From Acidobacteriota bacterium (GTDB lineage: Bacteria; Acidobacteriota; Blastocatellia; Pyrinomonadales; Pyrinomonadaceae), in the NCBI GenBank assembly GCA_003697135.1, contig RFGC01000035.1:310001-374000 (forward strand): a stretch of 64,000 bases of DNA. The letters run 5' to 3'. Of this stretch, positions 53,436 through 62,915 are shown one piece after another; within the stretch, counting starts at the first letter, position 1; every line of letters begins with the position of its first letter. The notes under the pieces are model-generated. The model was not told the origin of the DNA, searched no databases, and saw nothing but the letters and a program-made list of their open reading frames with translations. Both the position numbers and the translations under genes were made by a program.

Positions 53436-53861
53436 TCAATCCAAAATAAGTGGAGGTTTATTAAACTTGGCTCTCAAATCGTTAATTGCCTTCAAGATAG
53501 AAGGGCGACTTATAATTTTGGCCTCTATTGGCCTTTTTCCGGGAATGTCCAGCATTATCAAACCTAACAAAATCGTTAGAAGTCCTTGACCGGGAATACC
53601 CGGAAGGGAAAGCACAATGCCTAAAAGAATCAAGAAAACTCCCAAGAGGTTTTTCAATATCACTGCTCCCCATCGCACCAAAAATGGACTATCTGGCATG
53701 AAATCTTGCTGATAATGTGAACTAAAGTAATTCGCAGGCAGTTTGACAATCACAAGCACTATAGCAAGAAAGCTAATTGCCAGTGAAGTCAAGAAAATCA
53801 GGATTGTAAACAAAACTTCTTGCCATGTTATGTTTTCAAAGAATTTGAATATCCAACTCAT
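53436..53861 (-). CDS. PGPGW-type small membrane protein
   Basis: 141 residues with three hydrophobic helices (about 15-42, 65-85 and 88-108). The LSLPGIPGQGLLTILLGLIML segment, then DIPGKR, matches the putative transmembrane family PGPGW. Function is unknown. The ATG overlaps the stop of the CDP-alcohol phosphatidyltransferase gene by four bases, which suggests a role connected with membrane lipids. Confidence 0.7.
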   Translation of the reverse strand: MSWIFKFFENITWQEVLFTILIFLTSLAISFLAIVLVIVKLPANYFSSHYQQDFMPDSPFLVRWGAVILKNLLGVFLILLGIVLSLPGIPGQGLLTILLGLIMLDIPGKRPIEAKIISRPSILKAINDLRAKFNKPPLILD

Positions 53862-54493
53862 GACGTTTTGGCTTCAAGTCGTTTGAATTCCTTCCAAGTA
53901 AAATACATTCGATGGATAAAAGTCCAAAAAGAGCCTACAGCTAAGACCCAAAGCACCTGAGGCATTCTGTTTGCAAAGAAGCTTGACGATTCCCAATGAG
54001 TAGAAAGCGCCCCCAAGATCACAAGAACCACTCTTTCAGGTCGTTGTAGAAACCCAACATTTGCTTTAATTCCTAAGCTTTCAGCTCGCGCCGTTGTATA
54101 ACTAACCATCACCGATCCCATCAAAGCAACAAGTGCAAGGAAAGCATTCAGCAAAGACCTATGCGGCGTATTGCTCGCATAGAAAAAGACTATGCCTGCG
54201 AAAACAACCATGTCAGATAGTCTGTCAAGCGAAGAATCCAAAAATGCTCCGAACCTTGTTACGTTGCCAGTAACCCTCGCAACGTTCCCATCAAGCATGT
54301 CAAAGAGATTCGCCGCAATCAAAACAATACCTGCCCAGAAAAATTCACCTACGCCAAACAATATCCCGCAAAAGACGTTTATTATGACTCCGATTGTAGT
54401 TAGAATGTTTGGATGAATCCTAGCCGCAACAATGCCTTGAACCATCAAATTGATGATTCTCGACGCTCCCTTGCCGATGCTAGCCCCAACCAT
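53858..54493 (-). CDS. CDP-alcohol phosphatidyltransferase
   Basis: 211 residues, about six membrane helices. The family motif D-G-x2-A-R-x8-G-x3-D-x3-D is complete: DGNVARVTGNVTRFGAFLDSSLD, which binds metal and the CDP-lipid. It joins CDP-diacylglycerol to an alcohol acceptor. The acceptor (glycerol-phosphate, inositol-phosphate or other) is not settled by the motif. It is the first gene of a tight run with the PGPGW-like and DUF3592-like genes and accC. Confidence 0.88.
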   Translation of the reverse strand: MVGASIGKGASRIINLMVQGIVAARIHPNILTTIGVIINVFCGILFGVGEFFWAGIVLIAANLFDMLDGNVARVTGNVTRFGAFLDSSLDRLSDMVVFAGIVFFYASNTPHRSLLNAFLALVALMGSVMVSYTTARAESLGIKANVGFLQRPERVVLVILGALSTHWESSSFFANRMPQVLWVLAVGSFWTFIHRMYFTWKEFKRLEAKTS

Positions 54494-54524
54494 TCTGTCC
54501 GTCCTAGTTTTTTCTTAGGGCTTA

Positions 54525-54995
54525 CTACTCTTGCTGATCATGAATAGTGTAAAGCTTCTTTATTTCAAAATTCCGCCAGCCCTTGGGAGTTTTTACCTTA
54601 ACTGTGTCGCCTTCTTCTTTCCCCATGAGTGCTTGTCCTATGGGCGAAACTGTTGAGATCAATCCCTTTTCTGGGTTACTCTCCTCAGAAGTTACGAGTT
54701 TATAGGTTATCTCTTCTTCGGTGTCTAAATCGTAAAGAACAACTTTTGAGCCGTATGCAACCCTGTCCTTCGGGAGCTGGGATAGATCAACCGATTGAAT
54801 CTCCCTAAGGCGCTGATGAATCTGCATAATTCTCGCCTTTACGATTGATTGACGTTCTAAAGCCGCTTTATATTCCGCGTTTTCACGCAGATCACCATAC
54901 TCACGTGCTTTTTGAATTTCCTTCGGCAATTTGTTATGAAGCTCTTCTTCCAATTGTCTAAGTGCTTCTTGAAGTTTCTTTCTAATCGCTTCCAT
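54525..54995 (-). CDS. greA: Transcript cleavage factor GreA
   Basis: 156 residues from the ATG at 54995; the frame is open 22 codons further, but those residues do not fit the family. The N-terminal coiled coil includes the tip motif YGDLRENAEYKAALERQ with its acidic residues, which reaches into the RNA polymerase channel and triggers RNA cleavage. The C-terminal FKBP-like domain has TVSPIGQALMGKEEGDTVKVKTPKG. It rescues stalled RNA polymerase. The ribosome site is weak. Confidence 0.92.
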   Translation of the reverse strand: MEAIRKKLQEALRQLEEELHNKLPKEIQKAREYGDLRENAEYKAALERQSIVKARIMQIHQRLREIQSVDLSQLPKDRVAYGSKVVLYDLDTEEEITYKLVTSEESNPEKGLISTVSPIGQALMGKEEGDTVKVKTPKGWRNFEIKKLYTIHDQQE

Positions 54996-55185
54996 ACGTC
55001 TTTCGTGCGTAACAAAGATTTGAACCGAAACTTTGAGAATCGGTAATTCAGATTTTAGCAAAACATGCTATCGAATGCCTATTTTGAATGAAATTTACAG
55101 AGTTTGCAATATAATCACGACACAAAACAAACTCACAGCAAGCAAGAATCTTAAAGACCGAAATTTCGGGAATAACAAGAAAAAC

Positions 55186-55977
55186 TCAAAGTTTCAGATA
55201 AGTTCTAGCTTCCCAAAGTTCTGGCATAAATTTCTTCTGTAGCGTCGTTCTTAAGTAAGGAACTCCTTCCGAACCGCCTGTGCCTTTCTTCATTCCTAGC
55301 ATTCTTTCAACCATCAAAACATGATGATGTCGCCAAAGAGAGATGTTTTCATCGTGTTCTATCAACAAATCTTGCATCACATAGATTTCAGGCTCTCTTT
55401 CAGGATGCCTTAGAATCTCAACAATAGAATTGATGCGTTCTTCACGGGTAGAAACACTGAATCCTTTACGTCGCAATGCTTCCCAAAACACATCTGCCAG
55501 TGACGGCGAATCAAATCGCTTTCTTAACCTTTCGTAAGCCTCTGGCTCGTCCCTGAAAGCACTTAAAATCTTTTCATCCTTTGCTCCCGAAACAAACTCT
55601 ATTTCACGAAATTGGAAAGATTGAAAACCACTCGCAGGTCTCAACCGGTCCCTAAATTCCAAGAAACCTATCGGTGCCATCGTTTCAAGTATATGGATTT
55701 GAGAGACCAAAATTTTACCGATTGCAACTACAGTTTTTAAGGAGTGATTCGCTCGAAAAAGTCTGCCTTCTTCTATCCAATTTATAACTGCATCTATTTC
55801 ATGAAGAATTTGCTTGAACCATAGCTCATAAGTCTGATGAATTATTATAAAAAGCATTTCATCATGGCTTACCGGATCAGAAAGTGTTTCCTGCAACTCG
55901 ATTAACTCTTTAACCTTCAAATACTTGCCATAAGATAGCAATGCACCTTTGCCGTATTCTTCCATCTGCATCTCCAT
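55186..55977 (-). CDS. kynA: Tryptophan 2,3-dioxygenase
   Basis: 263 residues. Family motifs: LLSYGKYLKVKELIELQ, HDEMLFIIIHQTYELWFKQILHE with the catalytic His, RPASGFQSFQFREIE and the heme-side WRHHHVLMVERMLGMKKGTGGSEGVPYL. It opens the indole ring of tryptophan to N-formylkynurenine. Other kynurenine genes (formamidase, kynureninase) are not in the window. An extended -10 (TGTAAAAT) lies 22 bases before the ATG. Confidence 0.95.
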   Translation of the reverse strand: MEMQMEEYGKGALLSYGKYLKVKELIELQETLSDPVSHDEMLFIIIHQTYELWFKQILHEIDAVINWIEEGRLFRANHSLKTVVAIGKILVSQIHILETMAPIGFLEFRDRLRPASGFQSFQFREIEFVSGAKDEKILSAFRDEPEAYERLRKRFDSPSLADVFWEALRRKGFSVSTREERINSIVEILRHPEREPEIYVMQDLLIEHDENISLWRHHHVLMVERMLGMKKGTGGSEGVPYLRTTLQKKFMPELWEARTYLKL

Positions 55978-56186
55978 TCTGAAAACTTGAATAAGAAAAT
56001 TTTACATTGATTTGAACTATTCGTCTATCAATCTTTTAACAACGCCAAAAACGCCGAAAATCCTCAATCTACACTCGATAGTAAAATGCCCCACAGAGAC
56101 CTAAGTAACTCGAAGAAGTCTTTTTCGTAGTAAGCCTTCAACAAATTGCAAAATCTAGCTCATCTTTAACTTAGTATTTAATCAAC

Positions 56187-56215
56187 TTGACATTAGGTTA
56201 AAAATTGGCTAAATT
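56187..56215 (+). promoter_or_regulatory. Promoter of the cold-shock gene
   Basis: TTGACA (56187-56192), a 17-base spacer and TAAATT (56210-56215). The predicted leader is about 40 bases, shorter than the long thermosensing leader of E. coli cspA. The rest of the 283-base gap from 55978 shows nothing clear. Confidence 0.65.
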
Positions 56216-56260
56216 TTACATCGTTTTTATTGCTTTTAGAGGTTTTGTAGTGAGGCAAAA

Positions 56261-56485
56261 ATGGAAAGAGCAAGAGTAATCGGCAAAGTAAAGTGGTTCA
56301 ACAACGTGAAAGGCTATGGGTTTATCGAAAGACCTGGCGATAGAGATGTTTTTGTGCATTACAGCGCTATAAGCGGCAACGGATACAGAACGCTTAATCA
56401 AGGTCAGGAAGTCGAATTCGAGATTGTCAATGGCCCAAAAGGTCCACAAGCAGAAAATGTTGTAAAAATCCAGAAAAGCTCATAG
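56261..56485 (+). CDS. Cold-shock domain protein (CspA type)
   Basis: 74 residues, one cold-shock domain. RNP1 is KGYGFIER and RNP2 is DVFVHYSAI, preceded by [14 protein letters not shown]. The end is the usual [10 protein letters not shown]. It binds single-stranded RNA and DNA and keeps messages unfolded. A GTGAGG ribosome site lies before the ATG. It is transcribed alone. Confidence 0.95.
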   Translation: MERARVIGKVKWFNNVKGYGFIERPGDRDVFVHYSAISGNGYRTLNQGQEVEFEIVNGPKGPQAENVVKIQKSS

Positions 56486-56546
56486 TATCAAAGGACATTA
56501 AATTGCTTTTCAGGAAACGCTTGTGAGTTCAGCATTATTTTTCCTG

Positions 56547-56855
56547 CTAAAAGGTTGGCTCATTCCTTGCTTTCAAGGTGCGTCGCCAAAGTTCTCTGTA
56601 GGACGTATAACGAGCTACCAAATTATTGAAAAAATAACGCTGAGCGTAAGTTAGATTTCTGTTGTCTGATATTCTTTTTATAGTGGCTTCTACCCTACCA
56701 CGAGCTTCATGAGGAGGACGCTTTGAGCCACCATTGAAGTAAACATCAAAGTCAATTTTGAGCCTTCTTATGTCCTCTTCCAATCTTGCTAGTTGTTGAT
56801 CAATCGAAATAGACTCTTCCTTTCTCTGCTGCTGACGTGACCTAAAATCCGGCAT
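56547..56855 (-). CDS. Small conserved hypothetical protein
   Basis: 102 residues from the ATG at 56855, chosen because AGGAGG lies five bases upstream; the frame is open 17 codons further. The protein is charged and helical (QQQRKEESISIDQQLARLEEDIRRLKIDFDVYF), then has GGSKRPPHEARGRVEATIKR and an aromatic, basic tail. No family is recognised with confidence. It lies 57 bases downstream of clpX on the same strand. The strong ribosome site and composition support a real gene. Confidence 0.6.
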   Translation of the reverse strand: MPDFRSRQQQRKEESISIDQQLARLEEDIRRLKIDFDVYFNGGSKRPPHEARGRVEATIKRISDNRNLTYAQRYFFNNLVARYTSYRELWRRTLKARNEPTF

Positions 56856-56912
56856 TGTTCCCTCCTTTCCAATTTTACGCAAAAACCAAGCTTCAAATCC
56901 TTGCAAAACTCC

Positions 56913-58157
56913 TTACGCAGCCGCTTCTGTGTCCTTGAGCATTTCAAAAACAGGCACTTTTCTTTCAACCATCTCCTTCGTGATAACAAGTTCCTTTATT
57001 TTCTTCTGTGACGGCAGGTGATACATTGGCTCAAGAAGAAGTTCCTCTAAAATCATCATCAAGCCACGCGCCCCTACTTTTCTTTCGTATGCTTGATGAG
57101 CAATTGCGCGTATTGCTTCATCAGAAAATCTCAACCTTATGTTATCAAACTCAAACTTGCGTTGATACTGTTTTATCAAAGCGTTCTTCGGTTCTGTTAA
57201 AATTCTGACAAGCGCATCTTCGTCAAGCTCGTGCAAAACACCTATAACAGGTAAACGCCCGACAAATTCAGGAATTAAACCATACTTGATTAAGTCTTCT
57301 GGCTCCACTTTTTGCAACGCTTCGTTAATACGCTGTTTTGAAAGTTTTATCTCGGCTTGAAATCCTAAGGATTTGTTTCTAAGCCTTCTTTCAATTATCT
57401 TCTCAAGTCCTACAAAAGCCCCACCACAGATAAACAGAATGTTTGTAGTATCAACCGGGATAAACTCTTGATGCGGATGTTTTCTTCCTCCTTGCGGTGG
57501 GACATTTGCTATTGTTCCTTCAAGTATTTTCAAAAGTGCCTGCTGAACACCTTCGCCGGAAACATCTCTAGTAATCGAAGGATTGTCATCCTTGCGGGAA
57601 ATTTTATCAATTTCGTCAATGAAGACAATGCCCTGCTGTGCTCGCTCAACGTTTCCATCTGCGGCTTGCAGAAGTTTCAAAATAATGTTTTCAACATCTT
57701 CACCAACGTAGCCTGCTTCTGTCAATGTTGTAGCGTCAACAATACAAAAAGGAACGTTCAGAAACCGCGCTAGTGTCTGTGCAAGCAAAGTTTTGCCTGT
57801 TCCAGTAGGACCGATCAAGAGTATGTTCGATTTTTGAAGCTCAATATCTGATCGGCGCTTGGCAAACTCTATTCTTTTGTAGTGCTGATAAACAGCTACA
57901 GCTAAGCGTTTTTTGGTTTCTTCTTGACCTATTACGTATTCATCGAGAAAAGCTTTTATCTCTGCAGGCTTAGGAACCGATGCTTTACCGGCAGAAACTG
58001 CTTCGTTACGGTCGTCTTCATTGATGATTTCATTGCAAATGTCAATACACTCATTACAAATATAAACGCTTGGTCCAGCTATGAGCTTTCTAACTTCATT
58101 TTGCGTCTTACCGCAAAACGAACAACGCAAGGTTTCTTCAAATTTATGAAACGGCAT
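56913..58157 (-). CDS. clpX: ClpXP ATPase subunit ClpX
   Basis: 414 residues. The N-terminal zinc-binding domain has Cys12, Cys15, Cys34 and Cys37. The AAA+ domain follows with Walker [16 protein letters not shown], the [10 protein letters not shown] pore-loop region, Walker [11 protein letters not shown] and the sensor-2 [11 protein letters not shown]. It unfolds tagged proteins and feeds them to ClpP. It starts six bases after clpP, in the common order tig-clpP-clpX. Confidence 0.97.
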   Translation of the reverse strand: MPFHKFEETLRCSFCGKTQNEVRKLIAGPSVYICNECIDICNEIINEDDRNEAVSAGKASVPKPAEIKAFLDEYVIGQEETKKRLAVAVYQHYKRIEFAKRRSDIELQKSNILLIGPTGTGKTLLAQTLARFLNVPFCIVDATTLTEAGYVGEDVENIILKLLQAADGNVERAQQGIVFIDEIDKISRKDDNPSITRDVSGEGVQQALLKILEGTIANVPPQGGRKHPHQEFIPVDTTNILFICGGAFVGLEKIIERRLRNKSLGFQAEIKLSKQRINEALQKVEPEDLIKYGLIPEFVGRLPVIGVLHELDEDALVRILTEPKNALIKQYQRKFEFDNIRLRFSDEAIRAIAHQAYERKVGARGLMMILEELLLEPMYHLPSQKKIKELVITKEMVERKVPVFEMLKDTEAAA

Positions 58158-58163
58158 ATCTGT

Positions 58164-58742
58164 TTAGCGATGCTCTATGACTTCGTCAATCAATCCGTAT
58201 TCTTTAGCTTGTTGTGGCGTAAAAATCAAGTCTCGCTCTACGTCTCTCTCAATTCTCTCGTAAGTTTGCCCGGTGTGCTTTGCCAAAAGTCTGGAGGTCA
58301 TCTCTCTTATTCTCAGAATTTCCTCTGCCATTATGCGAATATCTGTCGCTTGCCCTTGTGCACCACCTGAAGGTTGATGGATCAAAATCCTCGAATGAGG
58401 CAAAGCAAAACGCTTACCCTTAGTTCCTGCCGCTAAAAGCAAGGCTCCCATTGAGGCACATTGACCGATGCAGATTGTAGCTACGTCATTTTTTATGAGC
58501 TGCATCGTGTCATAAATCGCCATGCCCGCCGTGACCGACCCTCCAGGACTGTTTATGTAAAGATTTATGTCCTTCTCAGGGTCTTCAGCTTCCAGAAACA
58601 GCATCTGAGCAACAACCAAATTAGCGACAGTATCGTCAATCGGTGTTCCTATGAAGATAATGCTATCTTTGAGGAGTCTCGAATAAATATCGAAAGCTCT
58701 TTCACCACGCGAAGTTTGCTCAACTACCATCGGGACTAACAT
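58164..58742 (-). CDS. clpP: ATP-dependent Clp protease proteolytic subunit
   Basis: 192 residues. The catalytic triad is at the standard places: Ser97 in CASMGALLL, His122 in [10 protein letters not shown] and Asp171 in RDLIFTP. The N-terminal axial loop [22 protein letters not shown] is typical. Fourteen subunits form the chamber that pairs with ClpX. A GGAGAGG ribosome site precedes the ATG, and a promoter candidate of its own lies upstream. Confidence 0.97.
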   Translation of the reverse strand: MLVPMVVEQTSRGERAFDIYSRLLKDSIIFIGTPIDDTVANLVVAQMLFLEAEDPEKDINLYINSPGGSVTAGMAIYDTMQLIKNDVATICIGQCASMGALLLAAGTKGKRFALPHSRILIHQPSGGAQGQATDIRIMAEEILRIREMTSRLLAKHTGQTYERIERDVERDLIFTPQQAKEYGLIDEVIEHR

Positions 58743-58770
58743 ATACTAACCTCTCCTAAGTCCAGTAAAG

Positions 58771-58798
58771 ATTTTACAATTTGGCTCGGAAAAATCAA
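58771..58798 (-). promoter_or_regulatory. Candidate clpP promoter
   Basis: On the minus strand TTGATT (58793-58798), a 16-base spacer and TAAAAT (58771-58776). It lies in the 144-base gap after tig, so clpPX may be expressed apart from tig. Confidence 0.4.
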
Positions 58799-58886
58799 AG
58801 CCTACACTTTTTAGGCGGGACAAGCAAGATTTCCGTTGAAATGAGTTGTTCTTCTAGTCTATTGCTCCACACCTCTTCAATAGCTT

Positions 58887-60308
58887 TTATTTCGTCTCCT
58901 CTAAACTTGATTGTTCTTCTTCGCTATCAGATTTAGATTCTCTTTCTGATTCCTCCAAGCCTTTAGATTCTTCAATCCATTCTCCTTCAACTATTTTCGC
59001 CTTTTCTACCACACGATCTATTGTTTTCCTAACCTTTATGTTGTCTTCCAAATTCTTCCTGAATCTTTCGTTCTGAAGCAATTTCTCCTTTTCTTCTTCT
59101 TTAAGGTTGTTGATTCTTGCGATCAAATCAAGTTCCTTTTGGACGTCCTCCTCGTTAACTTCAATTTTCTCGATTTCTGCTATTTTATCCAGAATCAAAG
59201 CCGCTCTAACTTGTCTTTCGGCCTTGGGCATGAGATTCAGATAAATCTGCTGTAAAACTTTCTCATCGGTCTTTCTAACGTCAACCCCTCTCTCGCTTAG
59301 TTCACTCAAGAAATCTCTCAGCAAGAAACTAGTCTGATGACGAATTAGGGTGCCCGGAACTTCTATTGGATTCTTCTTCAATAATTCTTCCACAACCGCA
59401 TTTCTAAGTTTCTCATCAGCTTCAGCTTTTGAGATTGTCTCTAGTCGTTTTCTTATCTTTTCCCTAAAATCTGCGAGCGATTCGTAACCTTCATCTAAAC
59501 TCTGCGCCCATGCATCGTCGAGTTCAGGAAGTTCAACCTGCCCAACAGACTTGACTTTAACTTTGTATTCTACAGATTTGCCTGCTAATTCTTTTTGGAA
59601 ATAGTTTTCTTCATATTTAACGACAAACCGCCTTTCATCGTCCTCTTCTACCCCGATAAGATTGTCGCTGAACTCTTTTTTCGTTGCCTCGTCCCCAAGC
59701 AAAATCTCTATATCTTCAATTTCTATGTCTGGGTTTTCCATATCGAAAGAGTTATCAGATTCCCTTAAGAACCAACCTTTTATATCTGCAACAATTGTGT
59801 CTCCTATTTCCGACTTCCTTCCTTCAACAGGAACAAAAACAGCCGATGCCTTGCGCCTACTTTCGATGTATTCTTCAATCATCTCGTCCGTGACAGGTCT
59901 TGCGCGCCTCGTAACTTCCAATCCTTCATACTCGAGTTCTGAAATCTGAGGCATAACCTCAAAAATGGCTTTTATCGAAACCTCTTCTGTCCCGTTCAAG
60001 TTTGATGATTTAGCATTTTCCAACAAAATTTGTGGTTCCTCAGAAAGAACATGAAGACCCGTTTCCTCGATAGCCTTGACCACTTCGCCTCTTACTAACT
60101 CGCTGAAAACTCTTTCTTTAATCTCATCCTTATAGTGAATTTTCACCAAATCTAAAGGTGCAAGCCCTTTGCGGAATCCAGGAATAGAGGCTGACTTCGC
60201 AAAAGCACGACTTACTTTGTTATAAACTTCCCGAACCTTCTCAGGCTCTATTACTACTTTGACTTCTCTTACGGTTGGCGAAATTTCCTTGACTTCTGTT
60301 CTGCTCAT
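58887..60308 (-). CDS. tig: Trigger factor
   Basis: 473 residues from the ATG at 60308, with AGGGA upstream. The frame is open 36 codons further, but that part runs into the tRNA gene. The N-terminal ribosome-docking domain has the signature GFRKGLAPLDLV. The FKBP-like middle follows (about 150-245; GDTIVADIKGWF). The C-terminal helical arms come next, and the last 35 residues are Glu/Ser-rich. It binds nascent chains at the ribosome exit and has prolyl isomerase activity. It is in the usual place upstream of clpP. Confidence 0.93.
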   Translation of the reverse strand: MSRTEVKEISPTVREVKVVIEPEKVREVYNKVSRAFAKSASIPGFRKGLAPLDLVKIHYKDEIKERVFSELVRGEVVKAIEETGLHVLSEEPQILLENAKSSNLNGTEEVSIKAIFEVMPQISELEYEGLEVTRRARPVTDEMIEEYIESRRKASAVFVPVEGRKSEIGDTIVADIKGWFLRESDNSFDMENPDIEIEDIEILLGDEATKKEFSDNLIGVEEDDERRFVVKYEENYFQKELAGKSVEYKVKVKSVGQVELPELDDAWAQSLDEGYESLADFREKIRKRLETISKAEADEKLRNAVVEELLKKNPIEVPGTLIRHQTSFLLRDFLSELSERGVDVRKTDEKVLQQIYLNLMPKAERQVRAALILDKIAEIEKIEVNEEDVQKELDLIARINNLKEEEKEKLLQNERFRKNLEDNIKVRKTIDRVVEKAKIVEGEWIEESKGLEESERESKSDSEEEQSSLEETK

Positions 60309-60373
60309 TGATTTCCCTAAAACTTTTTGTTTATAGCACGTCGAAAGGGACGGGCTATTATCGGAAGGATAAT

Positions 60374-60459
60374 TGGTGCTGAGGGCGAGACTCGAACTCG
60401 CATGCCTTTTGGGCACCAGATCCTAAGTCTGGCGCGTCTACCAATTCCGCCACCTCAGC
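60374..60459 (-). tRNA. tRNA-Leu (anticodon UAG)
   Basis: 86 bases with an encoded CCA end. The acceptor stem is GCTGAGG with CCTCAGC, the anticodon loop is CTTAGGA between CCAGA and TCTGG, and a long variable arm (TGCCCAAAAGGCA) marks a class II tRNA. The T loop is GTTCGAGTC. It reads CUN leucine codons. Confidence 0.97.
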
Positions 60460-60519
60460 AAACTTTTCAATTATCGAAAGTATGAGTTTAGCCAATCTGA
60501 AGAAAAAATGCAAAGAAAG

Positions 60520-61191
60520 TTACAGCTCTGAAGATTCGCCGTGATGTTTAATGAAAACAGCTTCTTTCATGTAAACCGTAAGTTCACAAATGTCTTTGAT
60601 GTAATCTCCAATACGTTCCAAATGTTTTGCAACAAACAAAAGTTGTGCCGCTACAGCAGTTGTTGATGTATCTTCAATCATCATCTCTAGAAGTTTATCG
60701 AAAGTCTCTTTGTAATCTGCATCAATTTCCTTATCTTGTTTTATTATCTGGCGTGCCGCTTCAGCATCCTCCGATATTATCGCCTCCAACGACTCTTTAA
60801 GCATCTTACAAGCCTTTTCAGCAATTATCGGAATTTTGAAGTAGCTTTTTATCTTTGGATGCTGGCTTATTCTGATCGTAGCTTCAGCTATGCTCGTAGC
60901 ATGATCTGCAATTCTTTCGAGAATAGGCGTGATTTTGGCTATCGAAATGACAAATCTCAAATCGTGTGCCGCAGGTTGATGAAGAGCCAAAACTTCTATA
61001 CAAAAGCGGTCTATTTCAAGCTCCATAGCATCAATTGTTCTATCCATTTCGATAGCCTCTCTGGCTAAATCTTCGTTCGTCTCTATCAAAGACTCGATGG
61101 CCTTTTTCAGAAGCCTCTCGACTTCTGATCCCATCCGCAAGAGTTTTGCCTCTAATTCTTCAAGATATTTGTCTATTATTCTCTGATGCAT
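60520..61191 (-). CDS. phoU: Phosphate signalling protein PhoU
   Basis: 223 residues, all-helical, made of two similar three-helix bundles. Each has the metal-binding E/D-x3-D pattern (EMDRTIDAMELEIDRFCIEVLALHQP in the first and IIKQDKEIDADYKETFDKLL in the second). PhoU links the Pst transporter to the PhoR kinase and limits phosphate uptake. Its ATG shares one base with the pstB stop (TAATG), so translation is coupled. phoB and phoR are not in the window. Confidence 0.95.
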   Translation of the reverse strand: MHQRIIDKYLEELEAKLLRMGSEVERLLKKAIESLIETNEDLAREAIEMDRTIDAMELEIDRFCIEVLALHQPAAHDLRFVISIAKITPILERIADHATSIAEATIRISQHPKIKSYFKIPIIAEKACKMLKESLEAIISEDAEAARQIIKQDKEIDADYKETFDKLLEMMIEDTSTTAVAAQLLFVAKHLERIGDYIKDICELTVYMKEAVFIKHHGESSEL

Positions 61192-62003
61192 TAGCCGAAA
61201 TTCCCTGTAATGTAATCTTCCGTCAATTTCTTAGACGGATTTTGAAATATCCTTTTAGTTGTGTCGAATTCTATCAATTCACCGAGATACATAAAAGCCG
61301 TATAATCTGAAATGCGTGCCGCTTGTTGCATATTGTGAGTCACGATTATTATAGTCACCTTTTCTTTCAAAAACGTAATCAACTCTTCGATTTTTGCCGT
61401 TGCTACTGGATCAAGCGCTGACGTTGGTTCGTCAAACAAGAGTATCTCTGGGGTTGTTGCCAAAACACGCGCAATGCAAAGTCTCTGCTGCTGTCCGCCA
61501 GAAAGATTATAAGCCGACTTGTGAAGCCTATCCTTGACTTCGTCCCACAAAAAAGCCATTCGCAGAGCTTGCTCAACCTTCTCTTCAATTACATTTTTTC
61601 TTCGCTCTCCTTGCAACCGAAGCCCAAACGCTACGTTTTCAAAAACCGACTTCGGAAATGCTGTCGGCTTTTGGAACACCATACCAATGCGCATTCTCAT
61701 TTCCAACGGATCAACTTCGGGAGACACTATGTTGATACCGCTCGGATGTAAGATAATCTCCCCTTCATATCGAATGTCCGGATAAAGATCATGAATTCGA
61801 TTCATGCAACGCAAAAGCGTTGATTTACCGCAGCCAGAAGGTCCTATGATTGCCGTTACTTTGTTCTCAGCAAAACTCAAGTTTATATTTTTCAAAGCCT
61901 TGTTTTTGCCGTAGTAAAAGTTTAACCCCTTAACCTCAGCTTTTATTTTGACCTCTAGACCGAGACTAGTAGCTTCACCTTGATTATGCGAGAATGAATG
62001 CAT
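61191..62003 (-). CDS. pstB: Phosphate ABC transporter ATPase PstB
   Basis: 270 residues from the ATG at 62003; a TTG at 62012 overlapping the pstA stop is also possible. Walker A is GPSGCGKST, followed by the PstB-specific CMNRIHDL, the Q-loop [12 protein letters not shown], signature [13 protein letters not shown] and Walker [13 protein letters not shown]. It powers high-affinity phosphate import with PstA, PstC and PstS at the inner membrane. Confidence 0.96.
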   Translation of the reverse strand: MHSFSHNQGEATSLGLEVKIKAEVKGLNFYYGKNKALKNINLSFAENKVTAIIGPSGCGKSTLLRCMNRIHDLYPDIRYEGEIILHPSGINIVSPEVDPLEMRMRIGMVFQKPTAFPKSVFENVAFGLRLQGERRKNVIEEKVEQALRMAFLWDEVKDRLHKSAYNLSGGQQQRLCIARVLATTPEILLFDEPTSALDPVATAKIEELITFLKEKVTIIIVTHNMQQAARISDYTAFMYLGELIEFDTTKRIFQNPSKKLTEDYITGNFG

Positions 62004-62005
62004 TT

Positions 62006-62914
62006 TTACCAAGTTATCCTTTTACGCATTCGATAGCGTAGGTAAATGGCTGCCGCATTAAGCGCAAGTGTTACAGTTATCAAAGCAAGTCCTGCTCCTG
62101 CGGCATTTACGGCAAACTCTCTATCAGGTCTTGAAACCCAGTTAAACATTTGTATTGGTAAGACTGAAAACGGCGACCAAAGCCAATCGAAAGAAATATA
62201 AGGCGGCTCGCTTTGTATCGGCGAAGGCGGCAGAAACGCTATGAAAGTCAAAGCTCCGATTGTAACTAACGGAGCAGTTTCTCCAATCGCTCTAGATAAA
62301 GCAATGATGACACCAGTTAAAATTCCACCTGTTGAATAAGGCAAAAGATGGTATCTTACAACCTGCCAATTCGTTGAACCCAAAGCCAAAGCGGCTTCTC
62401 TGATGCCTTGTGGAATAGTTCGTAGAGCTTCGCGCGTCGCTACTATCACAATAGGCAAAATCAAAAAGGAAAGCGTTAGCCCGCCTGTCAAAACGCTCTG
62501 TCCCAAATTTAGCTGATAAACCAACAACCCTAATGCCATCAATCCGTAAATTATCGAAGGCACTCCTGCCAAATTAGCAATGTTTATCTCTATCAAGTTT
62601 GTCAACCAGTTTCTCCTTGCATATTCTTCCAGATAAATCCCCGCCGCCACACCAAGCGGAACAGCTATCACTGTTGTAACCATCATTATTAGCAGCGTTC
62701 CAACCCATGCAGACAAAATACCAGCTTTATCAGCAAAGCGTGAAGGATATGAAGTAAGAAACTGCCAATTAAGACGCGGCAGTCCATCCATTACCAAATC
62801 AACTATCAATGCTCCTAGCGTTACAATCCCAATCAAAGTGCAAATAATGCCGATAATGTTGAAGATAAAATCTTCTCTCTTGCGTTTCTTGATTATTCTT
62901 GCAAAGTCACTCAT
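62006..62914 (-). CDS. pstA: Phosphate ABC transporter permease PstA
   Basis: 302 residues, about six membrane helices. The permease core contains [16 protein letters not shown] and the EAA loop [28 protein letters not shown] that docks on PstB. The [14 protein letters not shown] segment is typical of PstA. It starts one base after the pstC stop, and pstB follows at once, giving the order pstC-pstA-pstB-phoU. Confidence 0.96.
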   Translation of the reverse strand: MSDFARIIKKRKREDFIFNIIGIICTLIGIVTLGALIVDLVMDGLPRLNWQFLTSYPSRFADKAGILSAWVGTLLIMMVTTVIAVPLGVAAGIYLEEYARRNWLTNLIEINIANLAGVPSIIYGLMALGLLVYQLNLGQSVLTGGLTLSFLILPIVIVATREALRTIPQGIREAALALGSTNWQVVRYHLLPYSTGGILTGVIIALSRAIGETAPLVTIGALTFIAFLPPSPIQSEPPYISFDWLWSPFSVLPIQMFNWVSRPDREFAVNAAGAGLALITVTLALNAAAIYLRYRMRKRITW

Positions 62915-62915
62915 C

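Noticed and set aside
60309-60416. 36-codon N-terminal extension of trigger factor
   Set aside because: It runs into the tRNA-Leu gene, does not match the family, and the ATG at 60308 has a ribosome site.
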